DNA from: Arthrobacter sp. PAMC25564
Lineage (GTDB): Bacteria > Actinomycetota > Actinomycetes > Actinomycetales > Micrococcaceae
Length of the DNA: 64,000 nt
Direction of reading: 5' to 3'
Assembly: GCF_004798705.1 (NCBI RefSeq)
Contig: NZ_CP039290.1
Span: 434,001 to 498,000 of the forward strand
Below, piece after piece: positions 9,047 to 17,516 of the stretch. Numbering within the stretch: the first letter of the stretch is position 1; each line of letters begins with the position of its first letter. The position numbers and the translations under genes are program-made. The notes below the pieces were generated by a model. That model saw only the letters and a list, made by a program, of their open reading frames with translations. It searched no databases and was not told the origin of the DNA.

Positions 9047-10123
9047 ATGGCTCGGAGCCCTGAAGATTCACTCAAGGCGACTCTGGGCAGGGTGGCGCCG
9101 GGCACGGCCCTCCGGGACGGCCTCGAGCGCATCCTCCGGGGACGCACCGGCGCCCTGATCGTCCTGGGCATTGACAAGACCATTGAATCCATCTGTTCCG
9201 GCGGCTTTGACATCGGGATCGACTTCTCCCCCACCCGCCTGCGCGAACTGGCCAAAATGGACGGCGCCATCATCTGCGACAAGGATGCCAGCAACATCCT
9301 GCGGGCGGCCGTCCAGCTGGTCCCAGACTCCAGCATCGCAACCCAGGAATCGGGCACCCGGCACCGGACCGCGGAGCGGGTCGCCATCCAGACCGGAGTC
9401 CCGGTCATCTCGGTCAGCCAGTCGATGCAGATCATCGCCCTCTACGTGAACGGGCTCCGCCACGTCCTGGAGGGCTCCGAAAAAGTCCTGGCCCGCGCCA
9501 ACCAGGCGCTGGCCACTCTGGAGCGCTACCGGTCGCGCCTGGACCAGGTGACCAGCTCGCTCTCGGCCCTGGAAATCGAAGCCATGGTGACGGTGCGCGA
9601 CGTCGCCGTGACGCTGCAGCGCCAGGAAATGGTGCGCCGGATTTCCGAGGAGATTTCGCAGTATGTGCTCGAACTCGGCGAAGACGGCCGGCTGCTCTCC
9701 TTGCAACTGGACGAACTGACCGTGGGCCGCGGCCCGGGCAGCGACGTGATCATCCGCGACTACTCCGGCCCGGACGCCTCTGCCGCGGACATTGAGAACG
9801 CGGTCAAGTCGCTCGTGGGCCTGGGCCCCACCGAACTGATCGATCTGGGCAGGATTGCCGGGATCGTCGGCTTCGCCGGCGGCGAGGCGAACCTCGACGC
9901 CGTCGTCCAGCCGCGCGGCTACCGCCTGCTTTCCGGGCTGAAGGCAGTGCCGAAGGCCGTTGCCGACCGCCTCGTGGACCACTTCGGCGGACTGCAGTTC
10001 CTCATGGCCGCCACCATCGATGACCTTATGACCGTTGACGGGATCGGCGACCAGCGCGCCCGGACGGTCCGCGAGGGCCTGAGCCGGATGGCCGAGGCGA
10101 GCCTCCTGGACCGGTTCCTCTGA
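9047..10123 (+). CDS. disA: DNA integrity scanning protein DisA (diadenylate cyclase)
   Basis: Makes cyclic di-AMP from two ATP and monitors branched DNA. Length 358 aa, as expected for DisA. The N-terminal DAC domain has the signature motifs MDGAIICD and GTRHRTAERV. A helical linker follows, and the C-terminus has helix-hairpin-helix DNA-binding motifs (VDGIGDQRARTVREGLSRM). The ATG at 9047 has the ribosome site GAAGGGAAAACC. The frame extends far upstream, but that sequence is not DisA-like. It ends convergently with the next gene, with only 1 nt between the stop codons. Confidence 0.97.
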   Translation: MARSPEDSLKATLGRVAPGTALRDGLERILRGRTGALIVLGIDKTIESICSGGFDIGIDFSPTRLRELAKMDGAIICDKDASNILRAAVQLVPDSSIATQESGTRHRTAERVAIQTGVPVISVSQSMQIIALYVNGLRHVLEGSEKVLARANQALATLERYRSRLDQVTSSLSALEIEAMVTVRDVAVTLQRQEMVRRISEEISQYVLELGEDGRLLSLQLDELTVGRGPGSDVIIRDYSGPDASAADIENAVKSLVGLGPTELIDLGRIAGIVGFAGGEANLDAVVQPRGYRLLSGLKAVPKAVADRLVDHFGGLQFLMAATIDDLMTVDGIGDQRARTVREGLSRMAEASLLDRFL

Positions 10124-10124
10124 C

Positions 10125-10799
10125 TCAGTGGAGCTGGAACACAGCCTTGGGGCTCGTCTTGTTCGCCAGTCGCGCCGTGAAGACGTAATAGGCGCCGCCG
10201 GCGCCGGGCTTCGCCTGGATGGGGGCGCAGCCCTGCACCGTGCGGTTCCGTTCCCAGGGGAAATTCGCGGTTTCACTCTGTCCCGGCGCGATGGTCTTCA
10301 CCAGATCGGTGCTGTCCGCCTGGCAGTCCTGGGAGGAGAAGATCCGGTCCGAACCGCTGGTGATCAGGAACTCCATCTGTGATGTTCCGATGTTCACCTC
10401 GCACGGGACCCTGTTGCCGTTCGTGACCTTCAGGGTCAGCAGCGGGTTCTCGCCGTCGGCATAGGCGGCCTTGTCCGTCGCGGCCGTCACCGTCACCAGA
10501 TTCTGCTCGCAGCTGGGAGGCGTGGGGGTCGCCGAGGCGGCGGGCGCCGTGGCCGCAGGCGAGGCCGCATCCGAGGGAGCGGCCTGCGTGCCCACCGTGG
10601 CGGATCCGCCCGCGTCCGTGGAGGCCTGGCCGCCGGCGAGGGCGCTGGAGATTGCGGCGAAGCCGCCGATGGCGATGGCGATCACCAGCAGCAGGGCGGC
10701 GCCCACGAACAGACGGCGGCGGCGGAAAACGGGACTGGCCGGCTTCCGCGAGGGTTTCCGCCGTGGACCGTTCGTTCCTGAGTTGCCTTGCCTGACCAT
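10125..10799 (-). CDS. Membrane-anchored secreted protein of unknown function
   Basis: A 224-aa protein I cannot assign to a family. It has a basic cytoplasmic N-terminus (RRKPSRKP...FRRRR), one transmembrane helix (residues ~30-55, LFVGAALLLVIAIAIGGFAA) and an Ala/Thr/Pro/Ser-rich linker. The exported domain of ~130 residues contains three spaced cysteines (CEQNL, PCEVN, DCQAD) and a later Cys (GCAPI), probably disulfide-bonded. The beta-rich domain with LTLKVTNGNRVPCEV recalls Ig-like extracellular modules. A TAGCCT box lies 6 nt before the ATG, suggesting a leaderless transcript. Conserved placement next to disA would be worth testing. Confidence 0.7.
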   Translation of the reverse strand: MVRQGNSGTNGPRRKPSRKPASPVFRRRRLFVGAALLLVIAIAIGGFAAISSALAGGQASTDAGGSATVGTQAAPSDAASPAATAPAASATPTPPSCEQNLVTVTAATDKAAYADGENPLLTLKVTNGNRVPCEVNIGTSQMEFLITSGSDRIFSSQDCQADSTDLVKTIAPGQSETANFPWERNRTVQGCAPIQAKPGAGGAYYVFTARLANKTSPKAVFQLH

Positions 10800-10805
10800 T
10801 CTTCT

Positions 10806-10811
10806 AGGCTA
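10806..10811 (-). promoter_or_regulatory. -10 box TAGCCT, likely leaderless start
   Basis: TAGCCT on the minus strand sits 6 nt before the ATG at 10799. A weak -35 (TTCCCC) lies 18 nt further upstream. Confidence 0.5.
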
Positions 10812-10893
10812 GAGAGTGGCCGGCGTTCCGGGGAACCACCACGCCGGTTGCAGGCGGAGCGGCACGGTGAGACCCCTGTCTCCCCACCGCCGG

Positions 10894-11217
10894 CTAGTCT
10901 TCCGGGGCCAGCGTGACGGTCAGGCCGTCCAAATGGCTTTCGAACCCGACCTGGCAGGAGAGCCTGGAGGCATCCTCGCGGTACCCTTCGGCGTCCACGA
11001 GCAGTTCGATTTCGTCCTCGCTGCGCTCCCCGAGGGCGTCGAAGACCTCTTTCTCGAGGAACACATGGCAGGTGGCGCAGGAGGCCGTGCCGCCGCAGGA
11101 CGCCAGGACCGGCAGGTCGGCGTCGCGGAGCGCTTCCATCAGGGACTGTTCCGGCTCCCACTCGATGGGACGTGCTGCACCTTCGCGGTCGATGACATTC
11201 ACTTCGTTGTTGCTCAT
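10894..11217 (-). CDS. [2Fe-2S] ferredoxin of the P450 operon
   Basis: Putidaredoxin/adrenodoxin-type ferredoxin of 107 aa that should shuttle electrons from the adjacent reductase to the P450. The four ligands are Cys41, Cys47, Cys50 (CGGTASCATC) and Cys88 (LSCQV), in the C-x5-C-x2-C...C pattern. ATG 11217 is preferred over an in-frame TTG at 11232 that would overlap the end of the reductase gene. It is the last gene of the P450-reductase-ferredoxin operon, 11 nt after the reductase stop. Confidence 0.92.
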   Translation of the reverse strand: MSNNEVNVIDREGAARPIEWEPEQSLMEALRDADLPVLASCGGTASCATCHVFLEKEVFDALGERSEDEIELLVDAEGYREDASRLSCQVGFESHLDGLTVTLAPED

Positions 11218-11228
11218 CGCGGTTGCTC

Positions 11229-12479
11229 TCAATTCTTCGGATCGGTTGCTGCGGCGGCCTCGGCGAGGCTGACGGCGGGATTGGCGGCGAGTGCGGGATC
11301 GATGCGGGCTCCCTCGGCTATGAGCTTCTTGGCCGGACGGAAGTCCGTGAGCCCGCCGATTGTGTCCACGGCGGACAGCCTGCCGTTCCGGAGATAAACC
11401 ACGGAAAACTTCCCTTCGGCGGGGGTGCCGCGCACAACCGTCTCGTCATCGGGGTGCCGGACGCCGGCTGTCTGCAGCCGAACTCCGTGCTGGACCGTCC
11501 AGAACCAGGGAATTTCGGTGGTTTTAGGGGCGCCTCCGGCGATGGCTTCGGCCACGCCGTCGGCCTGCGCCAATGCGCTCTGGATACATTCGAGGCGTTG
11601 GCTGGCCCCGTCCCAGGGGCTCGTGAAGCGGGTCACGTCACCCGCTGCGTAGACGTAGGGGTCCGAGGTGAGGCCGTGTCCATCGACCAGGATCCCGTCC
11701 CGGGAATCGATGCCAGCCTGCTCGGCCAGTTCCTGGTTGGGAACCACGCCGATGCCGGCAATCACGACGTCGGCGCCGTAAGAGGACCCATCGGCCGTGA
11801 TGACGCGCTCGGCCCGATCGGTTCCCTCGACCGCGGTCACCGCCGCTCCAAAGACGAAGCGGACGCCGTTGGCCTGATGCAGGCTTTCGAAGAATCGTGA
11901 CACCGGTTCTGAGGTCACCCGGCTCATCACGCGGTCCTGGAATTCCAGCACGGTGACCTCGCAGCCGGACTTCGCGGCAGCTGCGGCCACTTCGAGGCCG
12001 ATGTAGCCGGCTCCGATAATGACCACACGGGCCCCGGCGACCAGGGCGCGCTTGAGTTCGAGGGCATCGTCCCGGGTGCGCAGCGCCTGGACGCCCGGGA
12101 GATCGGCGCCGGGGACCGGCAACGCCCGTGCCCGGGAACCCGTGGCGATGACGAGGCGGTGGTAGCCGCGGCGGCTGCCGTCGGAAAGCAGCACCGTGCG
12201 GCCGGCACGGTCGAGGGATTCCACGGTGAGGCCGCCGATCCGTTCAATTGCCTTGTCCTCGTAATACTTTTCCCTGCGCAGCAGGGTGGGCTCCTCCGGC
12301 GCCCCCGGCTTGAGCAGTTCCTTGGACAGCGGGGGGCGCTCGTAGGGCACTTCCTTCTCGGCGTCGACGAGCAGGATGCCTCCTTGCCAGCCCCGGGTGC
12401 GCAGTCCGGCGGCGACTGCGACTCCGGCATGGCCTGCTCCGACGATGATGATGGGCTCGGTGGCGTGGTTCTCAACCAT
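11229..12479 (-). CDS. FAD-dependent ferredoxin reductase of the P450 operon
   Basis: NAD(P)H:ferredoxin reductase of 416 aa, putidaredoxin-reductase type. It has two dinucleotide-binding motifs (IIVGAGHAGVAVAAGL at the N-terminus for FAD, VVIIGAGYIGLEVAA near residue 155 for NAD(P)H) and the FAD-contacting VYAAGDVTRF near residue 277. Its ATG lies 8 bp inside the end of the P450 gene, implying translational coupling. With P450 and ferredoxin this makes a complete three-component (class I) monooxygenase system, which suggests a dedicated catabolic role. Confidence 0.93.
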   Translation of the reverse strand: MVENHATEPIIIVGAGHAGVAVAAGLRTRGWQGGILLVDAEKEVPYERPPLSKELLKPGAPEEPTLLRREKYYEDKAIERIGGLTVESLDRAGRTVLLSDGSRRGYHRLVIATGSRARALPVPGADLPGVQALRTRDDALELKRALVAGARVVIIGAGYIGLEVAAAAAKSGCEVTVLEFQDRVMSRVTSEPVSRFFESLHQANGVRFVFGAAVTAVEGTDRAERVITADGSSYGADVVIAGIGVVPNQELAEQAGIDSRDGILVDGHGLTSDPYVYAAGDVTRFTSPWDGASQRLECIQSALAQADGVAEAIAGGAPKTTEIPWFWTVQHGVRLQTAGVRHPDDETVVRGTPAEGKFSVVYLRNGRLSAVDTIGGLTDFRPAKKLIAEGARIDPALAANPAVSLAEAAAATDPKN

Positions 12480-13740
12480 TGGACGTCTCCAGTTCCACGT
12501 GCAGGGTTTCGGGTCCGGAGTTGGTCAGGTTGTTACCCCGGACGTAGGTGATGGGCTTGTTCGGATCCAGTTTGATGGAGCCCAGTTTTTCCGCCAGGAG
12601 TTCAACCGTGACGCGGGTTTCCAGCCGGGCCAGCGGGGACCCGAGGCAGCTGTGGACGCCGTGGCCGAAGCCGAGGTGGCCGCTGGCATCGCGGTCGATG
12701 TCGAATCTTCCGCCGTCGGGATACTTGGCGTCGTCATGGTTGGCAGCCGCGGGCAGCAGCCGCACGATGGCACCCTTGGGGATGGTGACGCCGGCAACCT
12801 CCACCTCTTCGGTGGTGATGCGGCTGGCCCGCTGTACGGTTCCGCGGAAGCGGGCAAGTTCTTCAACGAAGGCGTCCGCGTCGGCGGGAGTCTCGCGGAT
12901 CCGGGCCAGCAGGCCGGGCTGTTCGCTGTAGATGCGGAAGGCGTTGGCGAGCAGGATGGTCGTGGTGTCATGGCCGGCGACGAAGACGAAGGCGCAAAGC
13001 TCCTTGGCTTCCTTTTCCGAGAGCAGCCCGTCCTTCCACATCCGGGCGATGTGGCCGCCCACGGAGTCGTTCTCCTCCCGGTAGAGACGCTCCATGGTCT
13101 CCTTCAGGTAGGCGAAGAACTCGAAGGTGCTCTGCTCGTCGGTGCCGGTGCCGGGGGCGTTGCGCGCCAGCCGGCCGAAGTAGCTGAAGGTCTCATCGGA
13201 CCAGAACTTCATCTTCTCGAAGTCTGCGGCCGGGACGTCCAGGAGGGCGCTGATGGTGGACATGCTCAGCGGAATCGCGAAGTCCTCCACGGCGTCGCCG
13301 CCGCCCTTGGCGATCATCGCGTCAAGGTACTTGTGGGCGTTTTCCCGCACCCGGCCCTCAAACCGGGCGATGGCTTTCGGTGTGAAGGCCTGGGCCACCA
13401 CCTGGCGCAGCCGCGTGTGGTTCGGCGCATCGAAGAGGGTGAGGAAGGTCAGCGGGACCGGGTCCACCACCTGTGAGGAGAAGATCTTCGGTGCCCGCAT
13501 GGCCTTTCGGACGTCGTCGAACCGGGAGATGAACCAGACGTCGGAGGCGGGCGAGTGGGCGCGCAGTACCGGGGCGTTCTCCCGCATCCAGGCGTAGTGC
13601 TCGTAGGGGTCGCCCTGGGTTCCGTCGTCGACCACCTTGAAAGGTGCGAGGTGCCCAGGCCAGGCCAGTTCATGGGAATACGGGGGAAGCTCTCCGGCGG
13701 CCTGGGCCTCGGGAATCGCGGTGTGCGTGATTGCGGACAT
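12472..13740 (-). CDS. Cytochrome P450 monooxygenase
   Basis: Soluble bacterial P450 of 422 aa. The heme-binding loop FGHGVHSCLG places the thiolate at Cys365. The I-helix motif is AGHDTT (255-260) and the K-helix ExxR is E294-R297. ATG 13740 has a good site (AAGGACA); an in-frame extension upstream is Arg/Pro-rich and not P450-like. As first gene of the operon it would hydroxylate a small lipophilic molecule using the downstream reductase and ferredoxin. The nearby KstD-like dehydrogenase and SDR suggest an alicyclic or terpenoid substrate, but the actual substrate is unknown. The leader carries a perfect hairpin and, further up, a 10-bp tandem repeat. Confidence 0.95.
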   Translation of the reverse strand: MSAITHTAIPEAQAAGELPPYSHELAWPGHLAPFKVVDDGTQGDPYEHYAWMRENAPVLRAHSPASDVWFISRFDDVRKAMRAPKIFSSQVVDPVPLTFLTLFDAPNHTRLRQVVAQAFTPKAIARFEGRVRENAHKYLDAMIAKGGGDAVEDFAIPLSMSTISALLDVPAADFEKMKFWSDETFSYFGRLARNAPGTGTDEQSTFEFFAYLKETMERLYREENDSVGGHIARMWKDGLLSEKEAKELCAFVFVAGHDTTTILLANAFRIYSEQPGLLARIRETPADADAFVEELARFRGTVQRASRITTEEVEVAGVTIPKGAIVRLLPAAANHDDAKYPDGGRFDIDRDASGHLGFGHGVHSCLGSPLARLETRVTVELLAEKLGSIKLDPNKPITYVRGNNLTNSGPETLHVELETSNG

Positions 13741-13768
13741 CGTTGTCCTTCTTTCGAAGTTGTTTCCG

Positions 13769-13790
13769 GCCGTCCTGAAGCCAGGACGGC
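13769..13790 (-). promoter_or_regulatory. Perfect inverted repeat in the P450 leader
   Basis: Arms GCCGTCCTG and CAGGACGGC (9 bp) around a 4-nt loop, 29 nt before the P450 start codon. It could be an IclR-type operator or an mRNA hairpin near the ribosome site. No experimental basis. Confidence 0.5.
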
Positions 13791-14000
13791 TGACGGATTC
13801 TGATGGCAATGGGATTGTTTGGCGACCGCCGGGGATCATTCCGCCGGGCCGATGGATCCCGTTTCCCGCTGGACGTCGAGTTGGGCTCCGACTGGGCCGG
13901 GATGGTGATCTGCGTCTCCACCCAGAATGGCAACCGGGCAGGAAGAGACCTACCCCGCTTCCGATGATCGGAAAAAGTGGACCGGGCCGCCCGGTCGCTG
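13791..14000. other. Upstream region of the P450 operon
   Basis: The whole gap between the P450 start and the IclR stop is 322 bp (13741-14062). This central stretch shows no gene. It probably contains the P450 promoter, but no -35/-10 pair was convincing. Confidence 0.4.
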
Positions 14001-14050
14001 CGGCCAGGGGCCGCCAGGGGCCGCCAGGGACCGCCAGGGACCGCCAGGGA
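14001..14050. repeat. 10-bp tandem repeat (5 units)
   Basis: Five consecutive 10-bp units follow each other without gaps: CGGCCAGGGG, CCGCCAGGGG, then three identical CCGCCAGGGA. The array starts to decay in the next unit. It lies between the IclR stop codon and the P450 promoter region. Confidence 0.9.
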
Positions 14051-14062
14051 CGGCGGGGGTGG

Positions 14063-14842
14063 CTAGAGGCGGCGGGATCCCCGCGGACGGTTTTCCGCTC
14101 CAAGCCCGCGCGAGATTCCGTGCGCAGCGGTGAGCAACGCCGGAACGGTGATGGGCACATCGGCCTCACCCCGCGGAACAATCGCGTTCAGTGCGGCGAC
14201 TATCTTGTTCTCGGGGCCGAAGACGGGGACTGCGATTCCCAGCCAGTCGGTGACGCCGATGCCCGGCAGCGCGACGAATCCGCGCTGCCGGATCTCGGCA
14301 AGGTGTTTCCGGATAATCAGGGGATCCGTGATGGTCTCCGGGGTCACCTGCTCCAACCGCCCGGCGAGGACTTCGTCCTGGCGGGAGGGCGGGGAATAGG
14401 CCAGCAGGACGAGCCCGGATGAGGCGGCATGGACGGGCATCCGCTGGGCAATGTGGGCCGAGTCCAGAGCGGAGTCGGCGGCGGAGAGCCGCTCCACATA
14501 GAGCACCGTGCCGCGGTCCAGCACGGCCAGGGTGGTGTGCTGGTGCACCGCCGCCTGGACATCCTCCATGAAGGGCAAAGCAACTTCATGCAGGTTCAGC
14601 GCCTGCGAGCCGCGTGCCGCGAGCTCCCACATACGCATCCCGACCCGCAGTTCGCCGTCGTCGGAGCGCTCGATCAGCCCGTGCCTGGCCAGCTCTTCCA
14701 CCAGGCGGTGGGCGGTGGTCAGCGGCAGGCCGGCCCGCCGGGCAAGTCCGGAGAGCGACATTGAGGGCATCTGGCGGTCAAAAGCGCTCATCAGCCGGAC
14801 GACGCGGCCGATGACCGAATCACCGGAGGGAGAGTTAGCCAC
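14063..14842 (-). CDS. IclR-family transcriptional regulator
   Basis: Regulator of 259 aa (GTG 14842). The N-terminal winged helix-turn-helix contains SLSGLARRAGLPLTTAHRLVEELARHGLIER. The C-terminal IclR effector domain includes HQHTTLAVLDRGTVLYVERLS and RGFVALPGIGVTDWLGIAVPV. The start is uncertain: GTG 14848 and two upstream ATGs are also in frame, but GTG 14842 has GGGAG at suitable distance and gives a typical IclR length. It lies between the P450 operon (same strand, downstream) and the divergent SDR operon, so it probably controls one or both. Family members usually sense an aromatic or other carbon-source metabolite. Confidence 0.9.
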   Translation of the reverse strand: MANSPSGDSVIGRVVRLMSAFDRQMPSMSLSGLARRAGLPLTTAHRLVEELARHGLIERSDDGELRVGMRMWELAARGSQALNLHEVALPFMEDVQAAVHQHTTLAVLDRGTVLYVERLSAADSALDSAHIAQRMPVHAASSGLVLLAYSPPSRQDEVLAGRLEQVTPETITDPLIIRKHLAEIRQRGFVALPGIGVTDWLGIAVPVFGPENKIVAALNAIVPRGEADVPITVPALLTAAHGISRGLGAENRPRGSRRL

Positions 14843-14987
14843 CCTCACAGTCTCCCACCCAAGGAACATTCTTCCGTTCATCGGTAAGGCCCATATTGCG
14901 GCCGATGTGCTCTGTGTCACCGTTGCTCAGGACACAGGCCAGAAGCACCGGACCAGCCGCAGCGTAGCGGCCGAGGAGAGCGACAAC
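14843..14987. promoter_or_regulatory. Divergent promoter region IclR/SDR
   Basis: 145 bp between divergent starts. It contains a small dyad GGAA-CATTC-TTCC at 14863-14875, a possible IclR-type half-site pair. No confident -35/-10 pair was identified. Confidence 0.35.
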
Positions 14988-15749
14988 ATGGAAATTTCAG
15001 CCGGACGCGTGGCAGGAAAAATCGCAATCGTGACAGGCGGACGCGGGGACCTTGGCGGCGCCACTGTCCGCCTGCTGGCCGAGCACGGAGCGAAGGTCGC
15101 CAGCCTGGACGTCGCCGGTATCCCCGCCGGTGAACCGCACCCCGGAGTGACCCAGTACGACGTCGACGTCACCAGCGAGGACAGCGTCGCCGACGCCGTG
15201 GCGCGGATCCGGGACGAGCTCGGAGCACCGGGCGTCCTGGTCAATGCCGCCGGAATCATCGGCCGCGCCGGGGCCTCCCACACCGCATCGGTCGATGACT
15301 TCAACCTGATCTTCGACGTCAACGTCAAAGGCGTCTGGCTGATGACCAAGTACGTGGTCCCGGCCATGATCGAGCAGGGCGCCGGGAGCATCATCAACTT
15401 CTCCTCCATCCACGGGATAACCGGCGGCAGGAACGTCCCGCTCTACCACGCCACAAAGGGCGCCGTCCGGCTGCTGTCCAAGTCCGATGCCGCCACCTAC
15501 GGCGAGCACGGCGTCAGGGTGAACTCGATCCACCCGGGCTCGATGGACACCCGGATGAGCCGGCGTTCCGCCGAACAGTCCTCGATCGGCGCCGAGGCTT
15601 ACTACAAGCAGCTGGTCGGCTCGAACCCGCTCCCCCGCCAGGGCGAACCCGATGAAATCGCCTACGGCGTGCTCTACCTGGCCTCGGACGAGTCCCGCTT
15701 CACCACCGGCTCCGAGCTCGTCATCGACGGCGGCTACACCGCCGTCTGA
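14988..15749 (+). CDS. Short-chain dehydrogenase/reductase
   Basis: Classical SDR of 253 aa that interconverts an alcohol and a ketone with NAD(H) or NADP(H). It has the nucleotide motif TGGRGDLGG near residue 16, NAAG (86-89), the catalytic Ser in NFSS (139/140) and Tyr153-x3-Lys157. Asp41 after the second beta strand favours NAD. The ATG is preceded by GAGGAGAG. It leads an operon with the FAD dehydrogenase and Dabb protein, divergent from the IclR gene, and would suit oxidation of the alcohol made by the nearby P450. Confidence 0.9.
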   Translation: MEISAGRVAGKIAIVTGGRGDLGGATVRLLAEHGAKVASLDVAGIPAGEPHPGVTQYDVDVTSEDSVADAVARIRDELGAPGVLVNAAGIIGRAGASHTASVDDFNLIFDVNVKGVWLMTKYVVPAMIEQGAGSIINFSSIHGITGGRNVPLYHATKGAVRLLSKSDAATYGEHGVRVNSIHPGSMDTRMSRRSAEQSSIGAEAYYKQLVGSNPLPRQGEPDEIAYGVLYLASDESRFTTGSELVIDGGYTAV

Positions 15750-15851
15750 GGCCGCACCCCGCCAGAACCACAACTGTCAGAGGGCTCCCCATCAGGGGTT
15801 CCCCGCACCAGCCAGCCTCCCCAGCACCTGATCCACCCGAAAGGTCCCACC

Positions 15852-17516
15852 ATGAAATTCCTGAACGGAACCGAAACCAACCGCTACGACGTCGTCGTCG
15901 TTGGCTCGGGCGCCGGCGCCCTGACCGCCGCCGCGACCGCGGCCCGCGCCGGCAAGTCCGTCGTCGTACTGGAAAAAACCGAGCTCCTCGGCGGCACCTC
16001 GGCCGTCTCCGGCGGCATGCTCTGGATTGCCGACAACCACTACGCCAGGGCCGCGGGCATCGCGGATTCCAAGGAAGCGGCCGCCGAGTACGTCCGCGCC
16101 GTTGCCCGCGGGCGCGGCCGGGACGAACTGCTCGACGCCGCCCTGGACTATGGGGACACCATGCTGCGGTTCACGGAAGATGAGTGCGGGGTGAAGTTCA
16201 TCTTCCTCGATAACTTCCCGGACTACCGCCAGGATCTGCCCGGCGCTGTCGACGGCGGCCGCACCGTGGAGCCCCAACTGGCCAATATCCGCGAGACCCT
16301 CGGGGAGCTGGCCGCACATGTCCGCTCTGACGGCCGCGCGCCCTTCACCATGCAGGAATACGAGAACTGGGGTGCGTTCACCAAGTTTCCCTGGGATGAC
16401 CTGAACCGGCGCCAGGCTGACGGGCTGGTGGCCAAGGGCCATGCGCTGGTCACCATGCTCCTGGGCAGCCTGGTCCGCGACGGCGCCTCACTGGTGGTCG
16501 GCGCCCGCGGCCACCGCCTGCTCACCGACGGGGTCCGCGTCACCGGCGTCGAGCTGGAAAGCGGTGAGATCTTCGAAGCCAACGACGGCGTCGTGCTCGC
16601 CACCGGCGGGTTCGAATGGGACAGGAAGCTCGCTGATTCCCTGCTGGCCTCGCGCCTTTACATCATGTGCTCGCCTCCCGGAAACACCGGTGACGGCCTG
16701 AAGATGGCCCAGCGGCTCGGCAGCCAGACCCGCGGCACCCGCGAAGCCTGGTGGGCCCCGATGGCCATCACCGGTGACACCCGCGACGGCCAGCCGATCG
16801 GCACCCTGCTGCGCTTCGAGCGCCAGGGTCCCGGCTCGATCATGGTCAACCGCCACGGCGAGCGCTTCGCCAACGAATCCCAGAACTACAACGACCTGGC
16901 CCGCTGCCTTCAGTCCTGGGACTCTCCGAACAACCAGACCCTTAACACCCCGGCGCACGTCGTGTTCGACGAGAGCTACCTCGAGCGCTACGGCATCCTG
17001 GCCCACCGGGCCGGCCAGCCCACGCCGGACTACCTGATCGAGGCCCCGACCCTGGCCGGGCTGGCCGAGAAGATCGGTGTTCCCGCAGCCGCCCTGGAAG
17101 CCACCGTGGAGCGGTTCAACGAACACGCGGTGCTGGGCGAGGATCCGGACTTCGGCCGTGGGGAGAGCGCCTACGACAAGTACTGGGGCGATGAGGAATG
17201 CCCGTGGCCGAACCCTTCGCTGGGGCCGCTGCAGTCCGGGCCGTTCTACGCCCTGGAGGTAGTCAACGGAGCCTTCGGCTCCAACGGCGGAGTCGCCACC
17301 GATGGCCTCGGCCGGGTGCTGGATGTCGACGACCAGCCGATCGGTGGGCTCTTCGCGGCCGGCAACACCACCGAAAACGCCTATGCCGCGGGCTACCCCG
17401 GCGCGGGCGCCACCCTGGGCCCGATCATGACCATGGGCTACCTCGCGGGCCGCACCATCGCCGGGCAGCCGGCGGAGTACACCGCGGCCACCGAGCTTGC
17501 CGGGACGCACGCATGA
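15852..17516 (+). CDS. FAD-dependent dehydrogenase, 3-ketosteroid dehydrogenase/fumarate reductase family
   Basis: Flavoprotein of 554 aa. The N-terminal Rossmann motif is VVVVGSGAGALTAAATAARAG with VVVLEK at the end of the second strand; the FAD-binding C-terminus reads NTTENAYAAGYPGAGATLGP. The YPGAG segment corresponds to the Tyr...Gly pair that KstD enzymes use for 1,2-desaturation of a cyclic ketone. The family also includes fumarate reductase-like enzymes. With the SDR before it, desaturation of a cyclic ketone is a reasonable reading, but the substrate need not be a steroid. Its stop overlaps the next start (ATGA). Confidence 0.88.
   Translation: MKFLNGTETNRYDVVVVGSGAGALTAAATAARAGKSVVVLEKTELLGGTSAVSGGMLWIADNHYARAAGIADSKEAAAEYVRAVARGRGRDELLDAALDYGDTMLRFTEDECGVKFIFLDNFPDYRQDLPGAVDGGRTVEPQLANIRETLGELAAHVRSDGRAPFTMQEYENWGAFTKFPWDDLNRRQADGLVAKGHALVTMLLGSLVRDGASLVVGARGHRLLTDGVRVTGVELESGEIFEANDGVVLATGGFEWDRKLADSLLASRLYIMCSPPGNTGDGLKMAQRLGSQTRGTREAWWAPMAITGDTRDGQPIGTLLRFERQGPGSIMVNRHGERFANESQNYNDLARCLQSWDSPNNQTLNTPAHVVFDESYLERYGILAHRAGQPTPDYLIEAPTLAGLAEKIGVPAAALEATVERFNEHAVLGEDPDFGRGESAYDKYWGDEECPWPNPSLGPLQSGPFYALEVVNGAFGSNGGVATDGLGRVLDVDDQPIGGLFAAGNTTENAYAAGYPGAGATLGPIMTMGYLAGRTIAGQPAEYTAATELAGTHA

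Noticed and set aside
13741-14181. N-terminal extension of the P450 by an upstream in-frame start
   Set aside because: The extra 147 residues are Arg/Pro/Gly-rich, run through the 10-bp tandem repeat and the IclR 3' end, and lack P450 similarity; ATG 13740 has a good ribosome site.
15852-17516. Naming the FAD enzyme as a 3-ketosteroid dehydrogenase (kstD)
   Set aside because: The family signature fits, but there are no other steroid catabolism genes in the window, so the steroid substrate is not supported.
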